Origin: Antrihabitans stalactiti
Lineage (GTDB): Bacteria > Actinomycetota > Actinomycetes > Mycobacteriales > Mycobacteriaceae
Direction: 5' to 3'
NCBI RefSeq assembly: GCF_012932915.1
Contig: NZ_VCQU01000003.1
Span: 372,001-436,000 of the forward strand
Length of the DNA: 64,000 bases
The position numbers were made by a program, and so were the translations under genes. Shown here piece by piece: positions 32,902 to 41,627 of the stretch. A model generated the notes under the pieces. The model did not search any database, was not told the origin of the DNA, and saw only the letters and a program-made list of their open reading frames with translations. The number at the start of each line of letters is the position of its first letter. The stretch's first letter is position 1.

Positions 32902-34404
32902 TTGTCGAATCTGAGTCTGAATCTTGTTGCCTCAGCACGCAATTACCCCGAACGGATCGCACTCAAGTGCGACGGACTGAGCCTGTCGTTCCCGCAGTTC
33001 GATGCTGCTGCTGCGCGGGTCGCAACCATGCTCGAGCGCGAGGGTGTCGAACCTGGCGATCGGGTCGGCGTGATGTTGCCGAACACACCCGCCTTCGCCG
33101 TTGCGTTCTACGGGATCCTCCGGCGGGGTGCGATCGCGGTCCCGATGAACCCGCTGTTGAAGGCCCGCGAGATCGAGTTCTACCTCGCCAACACGGGCGC
33201 CAAGGCACTGTTTGCTACTCCAGCCTTCGCCGCCGAAGCTGCCATAGCAACCGAAAATACCGGAGCCGTGCACTGGTCCGTCGACGACGCCAGCCTGGCT
33301 GCATTGATCGCGGACCTGCCCGAACAGGCAACCCCGGTCGAGCGCGCGGACACGGATACCGCGGTCGTCCTCCACACATCGGGGACGACGGGCAGGCCGA
33401 AAGGCGCCGAGCTCACGCACGGCGGACTTGGCCGCAACCAGGAGGTCTGCGCCCGGACCCTCATCGAGGTCGGACCCGACGACGTCGTGATGGGTTGCCT
33501 GCCGCTCTTCCACGTATTTGGCATGACCTGCGGCCTGAACACCTCGGTCGCCGTCGGCGCGACGCTCACGTTGCTCCCGCGGTTCGACCCGCGGAAGGCG
33601 ATCGAGATCATCGAGCGCGACGGCGTGACCGTCTTCCTCGGCGTCCCGACGATGTACTCGGCGCTACTGGGCACTGGGGTAGACGCGGCGGCAACGGAGT
33701 CGCTGCGCGTCTGCGTCTCGGGCGGCGCTTCGTTACCCGTCCAGGTACTGACCGACTTCGAAAAGGCCTTTGGTGCAATCATTCTCGAAGGCTACGGACT
33801 CTCGGAAACGTCGCCGGTCGCATCGTTCAACCACCCGGATCGTGAGCGCAAGGCGGGGTCGATCGGTACGCCCATCGAGGGCGTCGAGATGCGGGTTGTC
33901 GACCTGGCCGGCAAGGAAGTGGCCCAGGGTGAGCCCGGCGAGATCCAGATCCGGGGACACAACGTCATGAAGGGTTATTGGAATCTGCCGGAAGCCACCG
34001 CGGCGGCGATCGGCGCCGAGGGATGGTTCGCCAGTGGCGACGTCGGAAAGGTCGATGAAGACGGGTACTTCTACATCGTCGACCGCAAGAAGGACTTGAT
34101 CATTCGCGGCGGGTTCAACGTCTACCCCCGCGAGATCGAAGAAACGCTCTACGAGCACCCAGGCGTCGCCGAAGCCGCCGTCATCGGACTCCCGCACGAT
34201 TCGCTCGGCGAGGAGATCGGCGCAGCAGTCGTCGAAAAAGGCGGCGCCACAATCGATATCGACGAGTTGCGCGACTACGTCAAGGCGCGCGTTGCGGCCT
34301 ACAAGTACCCGCGCCACATCTGGATCGTCGACAGCCTGCCCAAGGGGCCCACCGGCAAGATCCTGCGCCGCGACATCACCGTCCCCACGATCGAAAGCAA
34401 ATGA
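32902..34404 (+). CDS. Long-chain fatty acid / 3-hydroxyacid CoA ligase (AMP-forming)
   Basis: 500 residues of the acyl-adenylate-forming superfamily. The P-loop-like core reads HTSGTTGRPKGAELTH (about 154-169), GYGLSETSPV the A5 motif, SGDVGKVDEDGYF the A7 Asp region, DRKKDLIIRGGFNVYP the hinge (A8) and PTGKILRRD the A10 Lys. It forms acyl-CoA through acyl-AMP. The start is TTG, set by GGAGG 6 nt upstream. As first gene of the PHA operon it may reactivate hydroxy acids released by the depolymerase. It overlaps phaC by 4 nt. Confidence 0.9.
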   Translation: MSNLSLNLVASARNYPERIALKCDGLSLSFPQFDAAAARVATMLEREGVEPGDRVGVMLPNTPAFAVAFYGILRRGAIAVPMNPLLKAREIEFYLANTGAKALFATPAFAAEAAIATENTGAVHWSVDDASLAALIADLPEQATPVERADTDTAVVLHTSGTTGRPKGAELTHGGLGRNQEVCARTLIEVGPDDVVMGCLPLFHVFGMTCGLNTSVAVGATLTLLPRFDPRKAIEIIERDGVTVFLGVPTMYSALLGTGVDAAATESLRVCVSGGASLPVQVLTDFEKAFGAIILEGYGLSETSPVASFNHPDRERKAGSIGTPIEGVEMRVVDLAGKEVAQGEPGEIQIRGHNVMKGYWNLPEATAAAIGAEGWFASGDVGKVDEDGYFYIVDRKKDLIIRGGFNVYPREIEETLYEHPGVAEAAVIGLPHDSLGEEIGAAVVEKGGATIDIDELRDYVKARVAAYKYPRHIWIVDSLPKGPTGKILRRDITVPTIESK

Positions 34405-36098
34405 CCATGACAAACGCACTCAAGAACCCCGAAGACTTTGCAGCCCCACTGGACCTCCTGCTCACCAGCACCACCCGACCGTTCGTCGGCCGAATGCTCC
34501 CAAACCATGCGTGGACGCGATTCGGCGTCAACCTGGCCAAACAGCCCGGCACCCTCGCGGATCGCGGAGGCAGCCTGGTCCGCGAACTCAGCACCATCGT
34601 CGCCGGCAACTCCGACCGCGCACCTGCCAAGGGCGACAAGCGATTTGGCGATCCGGCTTGGTCGGGCAACCCGCTACTGAAGCGAACAATGCAGGCGTAC
34701 CTGTCCGCTGCGGAGACGGCCGACAAGCTCTTCGCCGACGCCAACCTCGACTGGCGTGACGCCGAGAAGATGCGCTTCGTTCTCGACAACATCATCGAAG
34801 GCCTTGCACCGACGAACAGCCCGCTCATCAGCCCGCTCGGCTGGAAGGCGTTGATCGACACCGGTGGACAGAGCGCGGTGCGCGGGTTCAAGGCCTTCGT
34901 TCGCGACATGGCGTCGAAGCCGAGAGTGCCCGCAATGGTCGAGCCGGACGCGTTCACCGTGGGTGAGACGGTCGCGACGACCAAGGGCGCGGTCGTGTTC
35001 CAGAACCGCGTGTTCGAGCTGATCCACTACGCGCCGCAGACGCCGAAGGTCCGGACCGTTCCGCTGCTCATGGTTCCGCCGGTGATCAACAAGTTCTACA
35101 TCATGGACATCGCGCCGGGCCGCAGCATGATCGAGTACTTCCTGCAGCAAGGCCAGCAGGTGTTCGCGATCTCGTGGCGCAATCCGGCCAAGCGGCACCG
35201 TGATTGGGGCTTCGACACCTACGGCGCCGCGATCATCGAGGCGATGGATGCGGTCCGGACGATCACCGAGTCCAACAGCACGCACCTGCTCGCAACCTGC
35301 TCTGGGGGAATCCTCGCGTCGATGGTCGCAGCGCACCTCTCCGAGATCGGCGAGGGCGACCGGATCGCCGGCCTCACCCTCGCGGTCACGGTCCTCGACC
35401 AGAACAAGGCCGGATTCGCTTCTGCCGCAATGAGTGAGCGCGCCGCCGAGGCAGCAATCAAGGCTTCGGCATCCAAGGGTTACCTCGATGGCCGTGCGAT
35501 GGCGGAGGTCTTCGCCTGGCTGCGACCGACGGACCTGGTGTGGCGCTACTGGGTGAACAACTACGTCCAGGGCCGCTCGCCCGCAGCGTTCGACGTCCTG
35601 TTCTGGAACGCCGACACCACTCGCATGGCGGCGGCGTTGCACAAGGACCTCGTCCTCATGGGTCTGAACAATGCCCTGACGACGCCCGGTGCGGTGAGCA
35701 TGCTCGGCACGCCCGTCGACCTGTCGAAGATCACGGCGGATTCCTACGTCATCGGCGGCATCGCCGACCACATCTGCCCGTGGCAGTCGACGTATCGCAG
35801 TGCACAGTTGCTCGGCGGTAAGGACAACCGTTTCGTCCTCTCGTCGAGCGGACATATCGCCTCGCTCGTCAACCCGCCCGGCAATGCTCGTGCGTCCTTC
35901 CGCATCGCCGCGGTCGATGACAAGGCTCCCGAGGAATGGCTCGAATCCGCCGACAAGGCCAAAGACTCCTGGTGGCCCAACTACGTCGCATGGCTCGCCG
36001 AACGCAGCGGGCCCGAGATCGACGCACCAGCTGCCCTCGGCGGGCCGGGCCTGCAACCGCTCGCGCCGGCACCCGGCACCTACGTCCACCAGAAGTGA
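34401..36098 (+). CDS. phaC: Poly(3-hydroxyalkanoate) synthase
   Basis: 565 residues, near the usual length of class I/II PhaC. The lipase-like box has Cys in place of Ser, LLATCSGGILAS (about residue 300), and the other triad members are in VIGGIADHICPW (Asp) and LSSSGHIASLVNPPGN (His). FYIMDIAPGRSMIEYFLQQG and ISWRNP are conserved PhaC segments. It polymerises (R)-3-hydroxyacyl-CoA on the granule surface. The partner genes (hydratase, PhaZ-like depolymerase) argue for medium-chain substrates. The ATG overlaps the fadD stop; another ATG lies at 34407. Confidence 0.93.
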   Translation: MTMTNALKNPEDFAAPLDLLLTSTTRPFVGRMLPNHAWTRFGVNLAKQPGTLADRGGSLVRELSTIVAGNSDRAPAKGDKRFGDPAWSGNPLLKRTMQAYLSAAETADKLFADANLDWRDAEKMRFVLDNIIEGLAPTNSPLISPLGWKALIDTGGQSAVRGFKAFVRDMASKPRVPAMVEPDAFTVGETVATTKGAVVFQNRVFELIHYAPQTPKVRTVPLLMVPPVINKFYIMDIAPGRSMIEYFLQQGQQVFAISWRNPAKRHRDWGFDTYGAAIIEAMDAVRTITESNSTHLLATCSGGILASMVAAHLSEIGEGDRIAGLTLAVTVLDQNKAGFASAAMSERAAEAAIKASASKGYLDGRAMAEVFAWLRPTDLVWRYWVNNYVQGRSPAAFDVLFWNADTTRMAAALHKDLVLMGLNNALTTPGAVSMLGTPVDLSKITADSYVIGGIADHICPWQSTYRSAQLLGGKDNRFVLSSSGHIASLVNPPGNARASFRIAAVDDKAPEEWLESADKAKDSWWPNYVAWLAERSGPEIDAPAALGGPGLQPLAPAPGTYVHQK

Positions 36099-36118
36099 AC
36101 CCCGAAAGGAAATTCGAC

Positions 36119-36571
36119 ATGACAACACGTCTCGCTCAACCGACAGACCTACTCGAACTCACCGGAAAGACAGTCGGCACCACCGAGTGGTACGAGATCA
36201 CCCAAGACCAGGTCAATCGATTCGCCGACGCGACCGGCGACCATCAGTGGATTCACACCGATCCCGAGCGCGCCGCCGCCGGACCGTTCGGCGGGACGAT
36301 CGCACACGGCTACCTGACCCTCTCGCTGGCGCCGAAGATCCTCGAAGAGGTGCTGACGGTCGACAACGTGACCGCTGCGCTGAACTACGGGCTCAACAAG
36401 GTCCGCTTTCCGTCGCCGGTGCCCGTCGGTGCCAGGCTGCGCGCCACCGTGACCGTGACCTCGGCACAGCAGAAACCCGCGGGCATCGAGGTGGTGTTCG
36501 GGTTGACCTACGAGGTCGACGGCGGTTCGCGACCGGCATGCATTGCCGACGTCGTGGTGCTGTACCGGTGA
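36119..36571 (+). CDS. phaJ: MaoC-like (R)-specific enoyl-CoA hydratase
   Basis: 150 residues with a hot-dog fold. The catalytic pair is in ADATGDHQWIHTDPERA (Asp41 and His46), and the following FGGTIAHGYLTLSL is the typical hydratase-2 segment. The enzyme hydrates trans-2-enoyl-CoA from beta-oxidation to (R)-3-hydroxyacyl-CoA, the PhaC substrate. AAGGAAA lies about 8 nt before the ATG. It sits between phaC and the depolymerase gene. The phaJ name rests on this context. Confidence 0.85.
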   Translation: MTTRLAQPTDLLELTGKTVGTTEWYEITQDQVNRFADATGDHQWIHTDPERAAAGPFGGTIAHGYLTLSLAPKILEEVLTVDNVTAALNYGLNKVRFPSPVPVGARLRATVTVTSAQQKPAGIEVVFGLTYEVDGGSRPACIADVVVLYR

Positions 36572-37383
36572 GCCACTACGAGGAGCGCTATCTCGCGGTC
36601 GGCGGGCAGCGGATCAGGGTCAACATCCGGCACGGACACGGTGTGCCGCTCGTGGTGTGCAACGGGATCGGAGCAAGTCTCGAAGTGCTCGAACCCTTCG
36701 TTGCGGCACTGGATCCCGACACCACGGTCATCCGCTTCGACGTCCCGGGCACGGGCGGTTCGCCCACATCCGTTGCACCCTATGGTTTTCCGTATCTGGC
36801 CTGGGTGCTCGGTCGGGCACTGACGAAACTGGGGTTCAACGTCGTCGACGTGCTCGGGCTGTCGTGGGGCGGTGCGCTGGCGCAGCAGTTCGCGTTCCAG
36901 AACCCGCGCCGCTGCCGCCGGTTGGTTCTCGTCGCGACGGGTACCGGTGTGCTGATGGTGCCAGGTCATCCCCGGGTGTTGGCAAAGATGCTGACACCAC
37001 GTCGCTTTCGCGACCCGAACTATGCAGCGTCGATCGCCGGCGAACTCTACGGCGGAAAGGTCCGTGAGCACGGCGACGACGTCGCACAGATCTTCCTCGC
37101 ACAGCTGCATGCCGGGTCCAAGGTCGGCTATCTCCACCAACTGCTCGCGGGTTCGGTCTGGACAAGCCTTCCCGCGCTGCCTGTGATCAGGCAGCAGACC
37201 CTGATCGTCGCTGGCACCGACGATCCGATCATCCCAGTTGCCAACGCGCGCATCATGAACCGGCTGATGCCGCATTCGCGTTTGCACACCCACTCCGGCG
37301 GGCATATCGACCTTGTGACGAATGCTCCCGAACTCGCGCCGGTCATCGTCTCGTTTCTTCGAAATTCAGGAGTAAGTCCATGA
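36568..37383 (+). CDS. phaZ: Intracellular PHA depolymerase, PhaZ-like alpha/beta hydrolase
   Basis: 271 residues. The region LGLSWGGALAQQFAFQNP (Ser99) and the following LVLVATGTGVLMVPGHPRVL closely match my recollection of medium-chain-length PhaZ of Pseudomonas. Asp lies in GTDDPIIPV (about 222) and His in SGGHIDLV (about 248). It would release 3-hydroxy acids from granules. Start GTG within GTGA, overlapping phaJ by 4 nt; the stop overlaps the next gene by 4 nt. Confidence 0.85.
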   Translation: MSHYEERYLAVGGQRIRVNIRHGHGVPLVVCNGIGASLEVLEPFVAALDPDTTVIRFDVPGTGGSPTSVAPYGFPYLAWVLGRALTKLGFNVVDVLGLSWGGALAQQFAFQNPRRCRRLVLVATGTGVLMVPGHPRVLAKMLTPRRFRDPNYAASIAGELYGGKVREHGDDVAQIFLAQLHAGSKVGYLHQLLAGSVWTSLPALPVIRQQTLIVAGTDDPIIPVANARIMNRLMPHSRLHTHSGGHIDLVTNAPELAPVIVSFLRNSGVSP

Positions 37384-38564
37384 GCACCAAGCCCGACATC
37401 GACACCTCGGACTTCTATTCGTTCGAGCACCTGCTGGCCGACGACGACCGTGCATTGCTACACGCGGTGCGCGACTGGACGACAGCCGACGTCGCCCCGA
37501 TCGTCAACTCGCATTGGGAGGCTGCGACATTTCCCTTCGACGTCATTCCCGGTTTCGCCAAGCTCGGTCTGGGCGGTCTGCCATACAAAGGCTACGGCTG
37601 CCGTGGCAGCAGCTTCCTGCTCGACGGCATGGTCGCGATGGAGCTGGCCCGCACCGACTCGTCGATCGCGACATTCAACGGCGTCCACGGTGGGCTCGCA
37701 ATGGGGTCGATCTACCTCTGCGGCAACGATGAGCAGCGCGAACGGTTCTTGCCCGATATGGCTCGCTACGACAAGATCGGCGCGTTCGGTCTCACCGAGC
37801 CGGATGTCGGATCGGGGGCATCGGGTGGGCTGGGAACCACAGCCGAGCGACGCGGGGATACCTGGATTCTGAACGGCCAGAAGAAGTGGATCGGCAACGC
37901 GACTTTCAGCGACTTGACGATCATCTGGGCCAAGGACGTTGCTGACGGTCAAGTCAAAGGTTTTGTGGTGGAGAACAGTTCACCGGGCTTCACAGCCGAG
38001 AAGCAATCACACAAGATTGCCTTGCGAATCGTCCAGAACGCGCTCATCACGCTCGACAACGTGGAGGTTCCAGAGGAGAACAGGCTCCAGAACGCCAACT
38101 CCTTCAAAGACTCTGCCGAGGTGTTGCGTGTGACGCGCGCCGGGGTGGCGTGGATGGCGATCGGCTGTGCACGAGGCGCTTACGAGAACGCGCTTCGGTA
38201 CGCCTGCGAGCGTGAACAGTTCGGCCGACCGATCGGCAGCTTCCAGCTCGTCCAGGATCTGCTGGTCCGGATGCTCGGCAACATCACCTCGTCGCTCGCA
38301 TTGTGCGCTCGACTCTCTGCCCTGCAGGACGAGGGCGTAGCCGAGGATCGCCACTCGTCCCTCGCGAAGGCATTCTGCACGGTCCGCATGCGCGAAACCG
38401 TCGGCTGGGCCAGGGAACTGATGGGTGGTAACGGAATTCTCTTGGAGCACAACGTCGGCCGCTTCGTCGCCGACGCCGAGGCGATCTACTCCTACGAAGG
38501 TACCCGCGAGATGAACACCCTCATCGTCGGCCGATCGCTCACCGGTCGCGGCGCGTTCGTCTAA
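37380..38564 (+). CDS. Acyl-CoA dehydrogenase
   Basis: 394 residues of the FAD-dependent acyl-CoA dehydrogenase family, nearest in style to glutaryl-CoA dehydrogenases and Acad-10/short-chain groups. FGLTEPDVGSGASGGLGT and KKWIGNA bind FAD, REQFGRPIGSFQLVQ and LMGGNGILLEHNVGRF are family segments, and the catalytic Glu is in YSYEGTREMNTLIVGR. It supplies trans-2-enoyl-CoA, the substrate of the PhaJ-like hydratase. ATGA overlap with phaZ. Its stop overlaps the convergent membrane-protein gene, and a 44-nt palindrome follows immediately. Confidence 0.9.
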   Translation: MSTKPDIDTSDFYSFEHLLADDDRALLHAVRDWTTADVAPIVNSHWEAATFPFDVIPGFAKLGLGGLPYKGYGCRGSSFLLDGMVAMELARTDSSIATFNGVHGGLAMGSIYLCGNDEQRERFLPDMARYDKIGAFGLTEPDVGSGASGGLGTTAERRGDTWILNGQKKWIGNATFSDLTIIWAKDVADGQVKGFVVENSSPGFTAEKQSHKIALRIVQNALITLDNVEVPEENRLQNANSFKDSAEVLRVTRAGVAWMAIGCARGAYENALRYACEREQFGRPIGSFQLVQDLLVRMLGNITSSLALCARLSALQDEGVAEDRHSSLAKAFCTVRMRETVGWARELMGGNGILLEHNVGRFVADAEAIYSYEGTREMNTLIVGRSLTGRGAFV

Positions 38565-38965
38565 CCTCGTGAGTCCTTTTGGAGTCCATAGACTCCAAAA
38601 GGACTCACGACTATTGCGCCGACAATGACAACGACCTCGGCGACAATTCCTACGGCCATGGACATGGTCATCAGACCGTCGAGGTGGGACGGTCCGGCTG
38701 CGTGATGGTTGCCTGATGAACCAGTCGGGCGTGGGACGGTCATGAGCCCGACGTGCAGCACGATCATGCCGAACCCGCCGACTGCGGCCGTTGCCCATGA
38801 CCGCGCGGACCCTGATTTCCACAGGTGCAGCGCGCAATGCAGGCACCATGCGGACATGGCGCCGAGCAACATTGCCACGACTGGGGATGCGCCGAAGTGC
38901 AGGATTGCGAGGACGAGATGCGACGCCGCGCCGAACATCATCAGCGCGGCTGCGTAGCCCCTCAT
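38561..38965 (-). CDS. Small integral membrane protein of unknown function
   Basis: 134 residues with about four hydrophobic segments (ALMMFGAASHLVLAILHFG, VVAMLLGAMSAWCLHCALHL, AVGGFGMIVLHVGLMTV, MAVGIVAEVVVIVGAIVV). I do not recognise the family. The ATG overlaps the stop of agmatine deiminase by 4 nt. The last 14 residues (SPFGVYGLQKDSRG) are encoded by the 38567-38610 palindrome, so the original C-terminus has apparently been extended by the repeat. Histidines near the membrane ends (SGNHHAAGPSH) could bind a metal, which is speculation. Confidence 0.7.
   Translation of the reverse strand: MRGYAAALMMFGAASHLVLAILHFGASPVVAMLLGAMSAWCLHCALHLWKSGSARSWATAAVGGFGMIVLHVGLMTVPRPTGSSGNHHAAGPSHLDGLMTMSMAVGIVAEVVVIVGAIVVSPFGVYGLQKDSRG
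38567..38610. terminator. 44-nt near-perfect palindrome, bidirectional terminator candidate (copy B)
   Basis: 20-bp perfect arms (38567-38586 and 38591-38610) around a CATA loop; the left arm begins TCGTGAGTCCTTTTGGAGTC. Compared with copy A, changes in one arm are matched in the other. It lies 2 bp after the acyl-CoA dehydrogenase stop and inside the 3' end of the convergent membrane-protein gene. Confidence 0.75.
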
Positions 38966-39957
38966 TTGGGTTGGTGCTGCGTAATGCAGTGAATCCCACC
39001 GCCACGCGCGAACAACGGTCGCGCGTCCACCGTGACGACCTTGCGCCCCGGGTATGCGTCGGCCAAGATGCCCGCCGCGACGGGGTCGTTGGGATCGTCG
39101 TAGCTGCAGGCGATCACGCCGTCGTTGACGACGAGATGGTTGATGTAGCTGTAGTCGACGTATCCCTCGTCGTCGCGAATTGTTTTGGGCGCCGGCACTT
39201 TCACGACCTCGAACCGCTCGCCGAGCAGATCGGTGAATGCCTTGCTCCGAACGAAGTCCGGGTGGCCGGGATGCTGCTGATCGTGCACGATGACCACGCC
39301 GGGTGCGACGAATCCGGCGACGATGTCGACGTGGCCGCGCGTGCCGAATTCGTCCTCGTCACGGTGCAGACCGTAGGGCAGCCACACTGCGTCCGTCGCA
39401 CCGATCGTCCGAGCAAGCTCAGCTTCGACGTCGGCCTTCGTGAGAGTGGGATTGCGGCCCGGATCGAGCTGGACCGTCTCGGTGACCAGGACGGTGCCCT
39501 GACCATCGACCTGAATTCCGCCGCCTTCGTTGACCACGGGCGACGAAATCAGTTCGGCACCAGCGAGTTCGGCGATGAGCTTGCCGATCTTCGCATCGCG
39601 GTCCCAGCGCGCCCATTCCTGGGCGCCCCAGCCGTTGAAGACCCAATCGACCGCGCCGAGCTTGCCGTTCTCGTCGAGGACGAACGTCGGACCGATGTCG
39701 CGCATCCACGCGTCGTTCAGTGGGGCTTCGACGGTCTCGATGCCGGCCGACAGGTACTTCTTCGCATACGTCACTTCGTCCGGGTCGACGACGACGGTCA
39801 CCGGCTCGAATTCCGAAATGGCATGTGCGACGGCGGCCCACGTGCTGCGCGCCTCGTGGTGCTCTTCGGCGGTGTCGCCGAGCGAGTACCCGGCCGAAGG
39901 GAATGCCATCCACGTACGGACCTGCGGTTCGCCCTCTGCGGGCATGCGCCACGACAT
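38962..39957 (-). CDS. aguA: Agmatine deiminase
   Basis: 331 residues of the peptidyl-arginine-deiminase/AguA family. NDAWMRDIGPTFVLDENG (substrate Asp), NEGGGIQVDGQGTVL, GHVDIVAGF (His and Asp) and the C-terminal GGGIHCITQHQ with the nucleophilic Cys (about 324) are all present. It turns agmatine into N-carbamoylputrescine and ammonia. ATG at 39957 gives a TGATG junction with the aguB-like gene; a GTG at 39960 is also possible. With aguB and the TetR it forms a polyamine module. Confidence 0.93.
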   Translation of the reverse strand: MSWRMPAEGEPQVRTWMAFPSAGYSLGDTAEEHHEARSTWAAVAHAISEFEPVTVVVDPDEVTYAKKYLSAGIETVEAPLNDAWMRDIGPTFVLDENGKLGAVDWVFNGWGAQEWARWDRDAKIGKLIAELAGAELISSPVVNEGGGIQVDGQGTVLVTETVQLDPGRNPTLTKADVEAELARTIGATDAVWLPYGLHRDEDEFGTRGHVDIVAGFVAPGVVIVHDQQHPGHPDFVRSKAFTDLLGERFEVVKVPAPKTIRDDEGYVDYSYINHLVVNDGVIACSYDDPNDPVAAGILADAYPGRKVVTVDARPLFARGGGIHCITQHQPK

Positions 39958-40919
39958 CACTGCGCTCCGATGGGCTGCGCGGTCGCGACGGGAGCGGTGA
40001 GCGCGCCGTAGGTGTCGGGGCGGCGTGTCATCAAGAAGGGGAACAGCGTCAGCCAGTCTTTGCGCTGTGCGAGGTCGAGGTCGGCGACGAGGACGGCGGA
40101 TTCGTCGCGGGGGGCCTGCACGAGGATGCGGCCGTACGGATCGGAGATGAACGACGAACCGTAGAACGTGATGAGCCCTTCACTGCCGTAGCGGTTGGGC
40201 GCAATCATGAAGGTGCCGTTGGCGATTCCGTTGCCGACGATCACGCTCTGCCACAGCGGCTGACTGTCGAACTCCGGGTGGTCCGGCTCGGACCCGATTG
40301 CCGTCGGGTACGCGATGATCTCGGCCCCGCCGAGGGAGTACATGCGAGCGACCTCGGGGAACCACTCGTCCCAGCAGGTCGGCATCGCGATACGGGCGCC
40401 GTCCAACTCGGCGGGCGTGTGGACGGGATACGGATCGACCGCCGGACCGCCGCGGAAGTACGTGTCTTCGTAGTACCCGGCAGTGACCGGGATGTGCAGT
40501 TTGCGGGTGCGGGCCAACAGTTCTCGCTTCGGCGACACCAGAATCGCCGTGTTGTAGCCGAGACCGTCTTCTGCTTCGGCCTTCTCGTACAGCGACGCGT
40601 GCACGCACACGTTGTGCTTCTCCGCCGCGTCGGCGGCGAAGGTGAACGTGGGGCCGGTCAGCAGATCTTCGGCTGCGGCACCGGGGTTTTCGCTTGCGCG
40701 CACGTCTGCGGGGTAGCGGATCAGGGTGATCTCGGACAGGAAGACCACCTTGGCGCCGAGTTCGGCGGCCTGGCCGATCGCATCTGTCAGTTCCTGCCGA
40801 AGGAGGTCGGCATCGTCGTGCCAGTGATGTTGAACGACTCCTACACGCAACGGCACTCGGTCGGTCTCGGTCACGCGAGTGAGCGAGACGGGCGGGGTGA
40901 GTGCGGTGATGGTCTGCAT
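39957..40919 (-). CDS. aguB: N-carbamoylputrescine amidase (nitrilase family)
   Basis: 320 residues. The Glu-Lys-Cys triad of carbon-nitrogen hydrolases is visible: Glu63 (FLSEITL), Lys140 (TRKLHIP) and Cys182 in MPTCWDEWFPEVAR, a wording characteristic of AguB. PYYED-like GYYEDTYFRGG is also typical. It hydrolyses N-carbamoylputrescine to putrescine, CO2 and ammonia, directly downstream of the deiminase reaction. It is the first gene of the operon and its promoter region carries a perfect palindrome shared with the divergent TetR gene. Confidence 0.92.
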   Translation of the reverse strand: MQTITALTPPVSLTRVTETDRVPLRVGVVQHHWHDDADLLRQELTDAIGQAAELGAKVVFLSEITLIRYPADVRASENPGAAAEDLLTGPTFTFAADAAEKHNVCVHASLYEKAEAEDGLGYNTAILVSPKRELLARTRKLHIPVTAGYYEDTYFRGGPAVDPYPVHTPAELDGARIAMPTCWDEWFPEVARMYSLGGAEIIAYPTAIGSEPDHPEFDSQPLWQSVIVGNGIANGTFMIAPNRYGSEGLITFYGSSFISDPYGRILVQAPRDESAVLVADLDLAQRKDWLTLFPFLMTRRPDTYGALTAPVATAQPIGAQ

Positions 40920-40951
40920 GGTGCTTCCTTGGAATTGATCCGGTGGGATAA

Positions 40952-40968
40952 AACGAATCGGATTCGTT
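40952..40968. promoter_or_regulatory. Operator of the agmatine module (perfect palindrome)
   Basis: AACGAATC-G-GATTCGTT is a perfect 17-nt palindrome in the 97-bp gap between aguB and the divergent TetR gene. Its length, symmetry and site fit a TetR-family operator that controls both transcripts. Confidence 0.7.
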
Positions 40969-41016
40969 AAGTATGGTGTGCGTGAGCTCGCAAATCAAGA
41001 GGTAAGGAAAATTTCG

Positions 41017-41622
41017 ATGCCGCGTCCTTCGCAGCCGATCCTGTCGACGGCGATCATCACCGACGCTGCTCTACGCGCGGTCGACGCTGCCGGCGATTTC
41101 ACGATGCCCGGCATCGCGGAGAAGCTGAGTGTGCGGCCATCGTCGCTGTACAACCACGTCAGCGGACGCGCCGAGATCATCGAGTACATGCGAGCGCGGG
41201 TGATGGCAGGGGTGTCGGTCGACGGCGAGCCGGGCGAGGAGTGGAGCGAGACGGTCACCCGGCTCGCCCGCGAGTATCGGCGCAGCTACGCCAAACATCC
41301 CCGGCTGATCCCGCTACTCACATCGCAAACGGTCCGTACCGGGGTTGCCTTCGCGATGTACAACGCACTCGCGCAGGCTTTTTCGGATGGCGGCTTCCGG
41401 CCCGCCGAGGTGCTGGCGGCCATTACGACCCTCGACAGCTTCGTCCTGGGATCGGCCCTGGACCTCGCTGCTCCCGAAGAGGTATGGGCGGACGTCGCCG
41501 AAGCGAACGACGCGATGCGCGCCGCCCTTGCCACGTCCACCCCGAACCCCGAGCGCGCAGACTCGGCCTTCGAATTCGGTCTGCGCACCCTCGTCCTCGG
41601 CTGGCTCGCTCAGGCGTCCTGA
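41017..41622 (+). CDS. TetR family regulator of the agmatine module
   Basis: 201 residues. The N-terminal HTH reads STAIITDAALRAVDAAGDFT, then MPGIAEKLSVRPSSLYNHVS and GRAEIIEYMR; this spacing is close to the TetR(B)-like branch. The C-terminal domain is helical and ends FEFGLRTLVLGWLAQAS. AAGGAAAA is 8 nt before the ATG. It is divergent from aguB across a perfect palindrome, so it most probably represses the agmatine genes and itself; agmatine or a derivative would be the natural ligand (inference). Confidence 0.85.
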   Translation: MPRPSQPILSTAIITDAALRAVDAAGDFTMPGIAEKLSVRPSSLYNHVSGRAEIIEYMRARVMAGVSVDGEPGEEWSETVTRLAREYRRSYAKHPRLIPLLTSQTVRTGVAFAMYNALAQAFSDGGFRPAEVLAAITTLDSFVLGSALDLAAPEEVWADVAEANDAMRAALATSTPNPERADSAFEFGLRTLVLGWLAQAS

Positions 41623-41627
41623 CCTGG

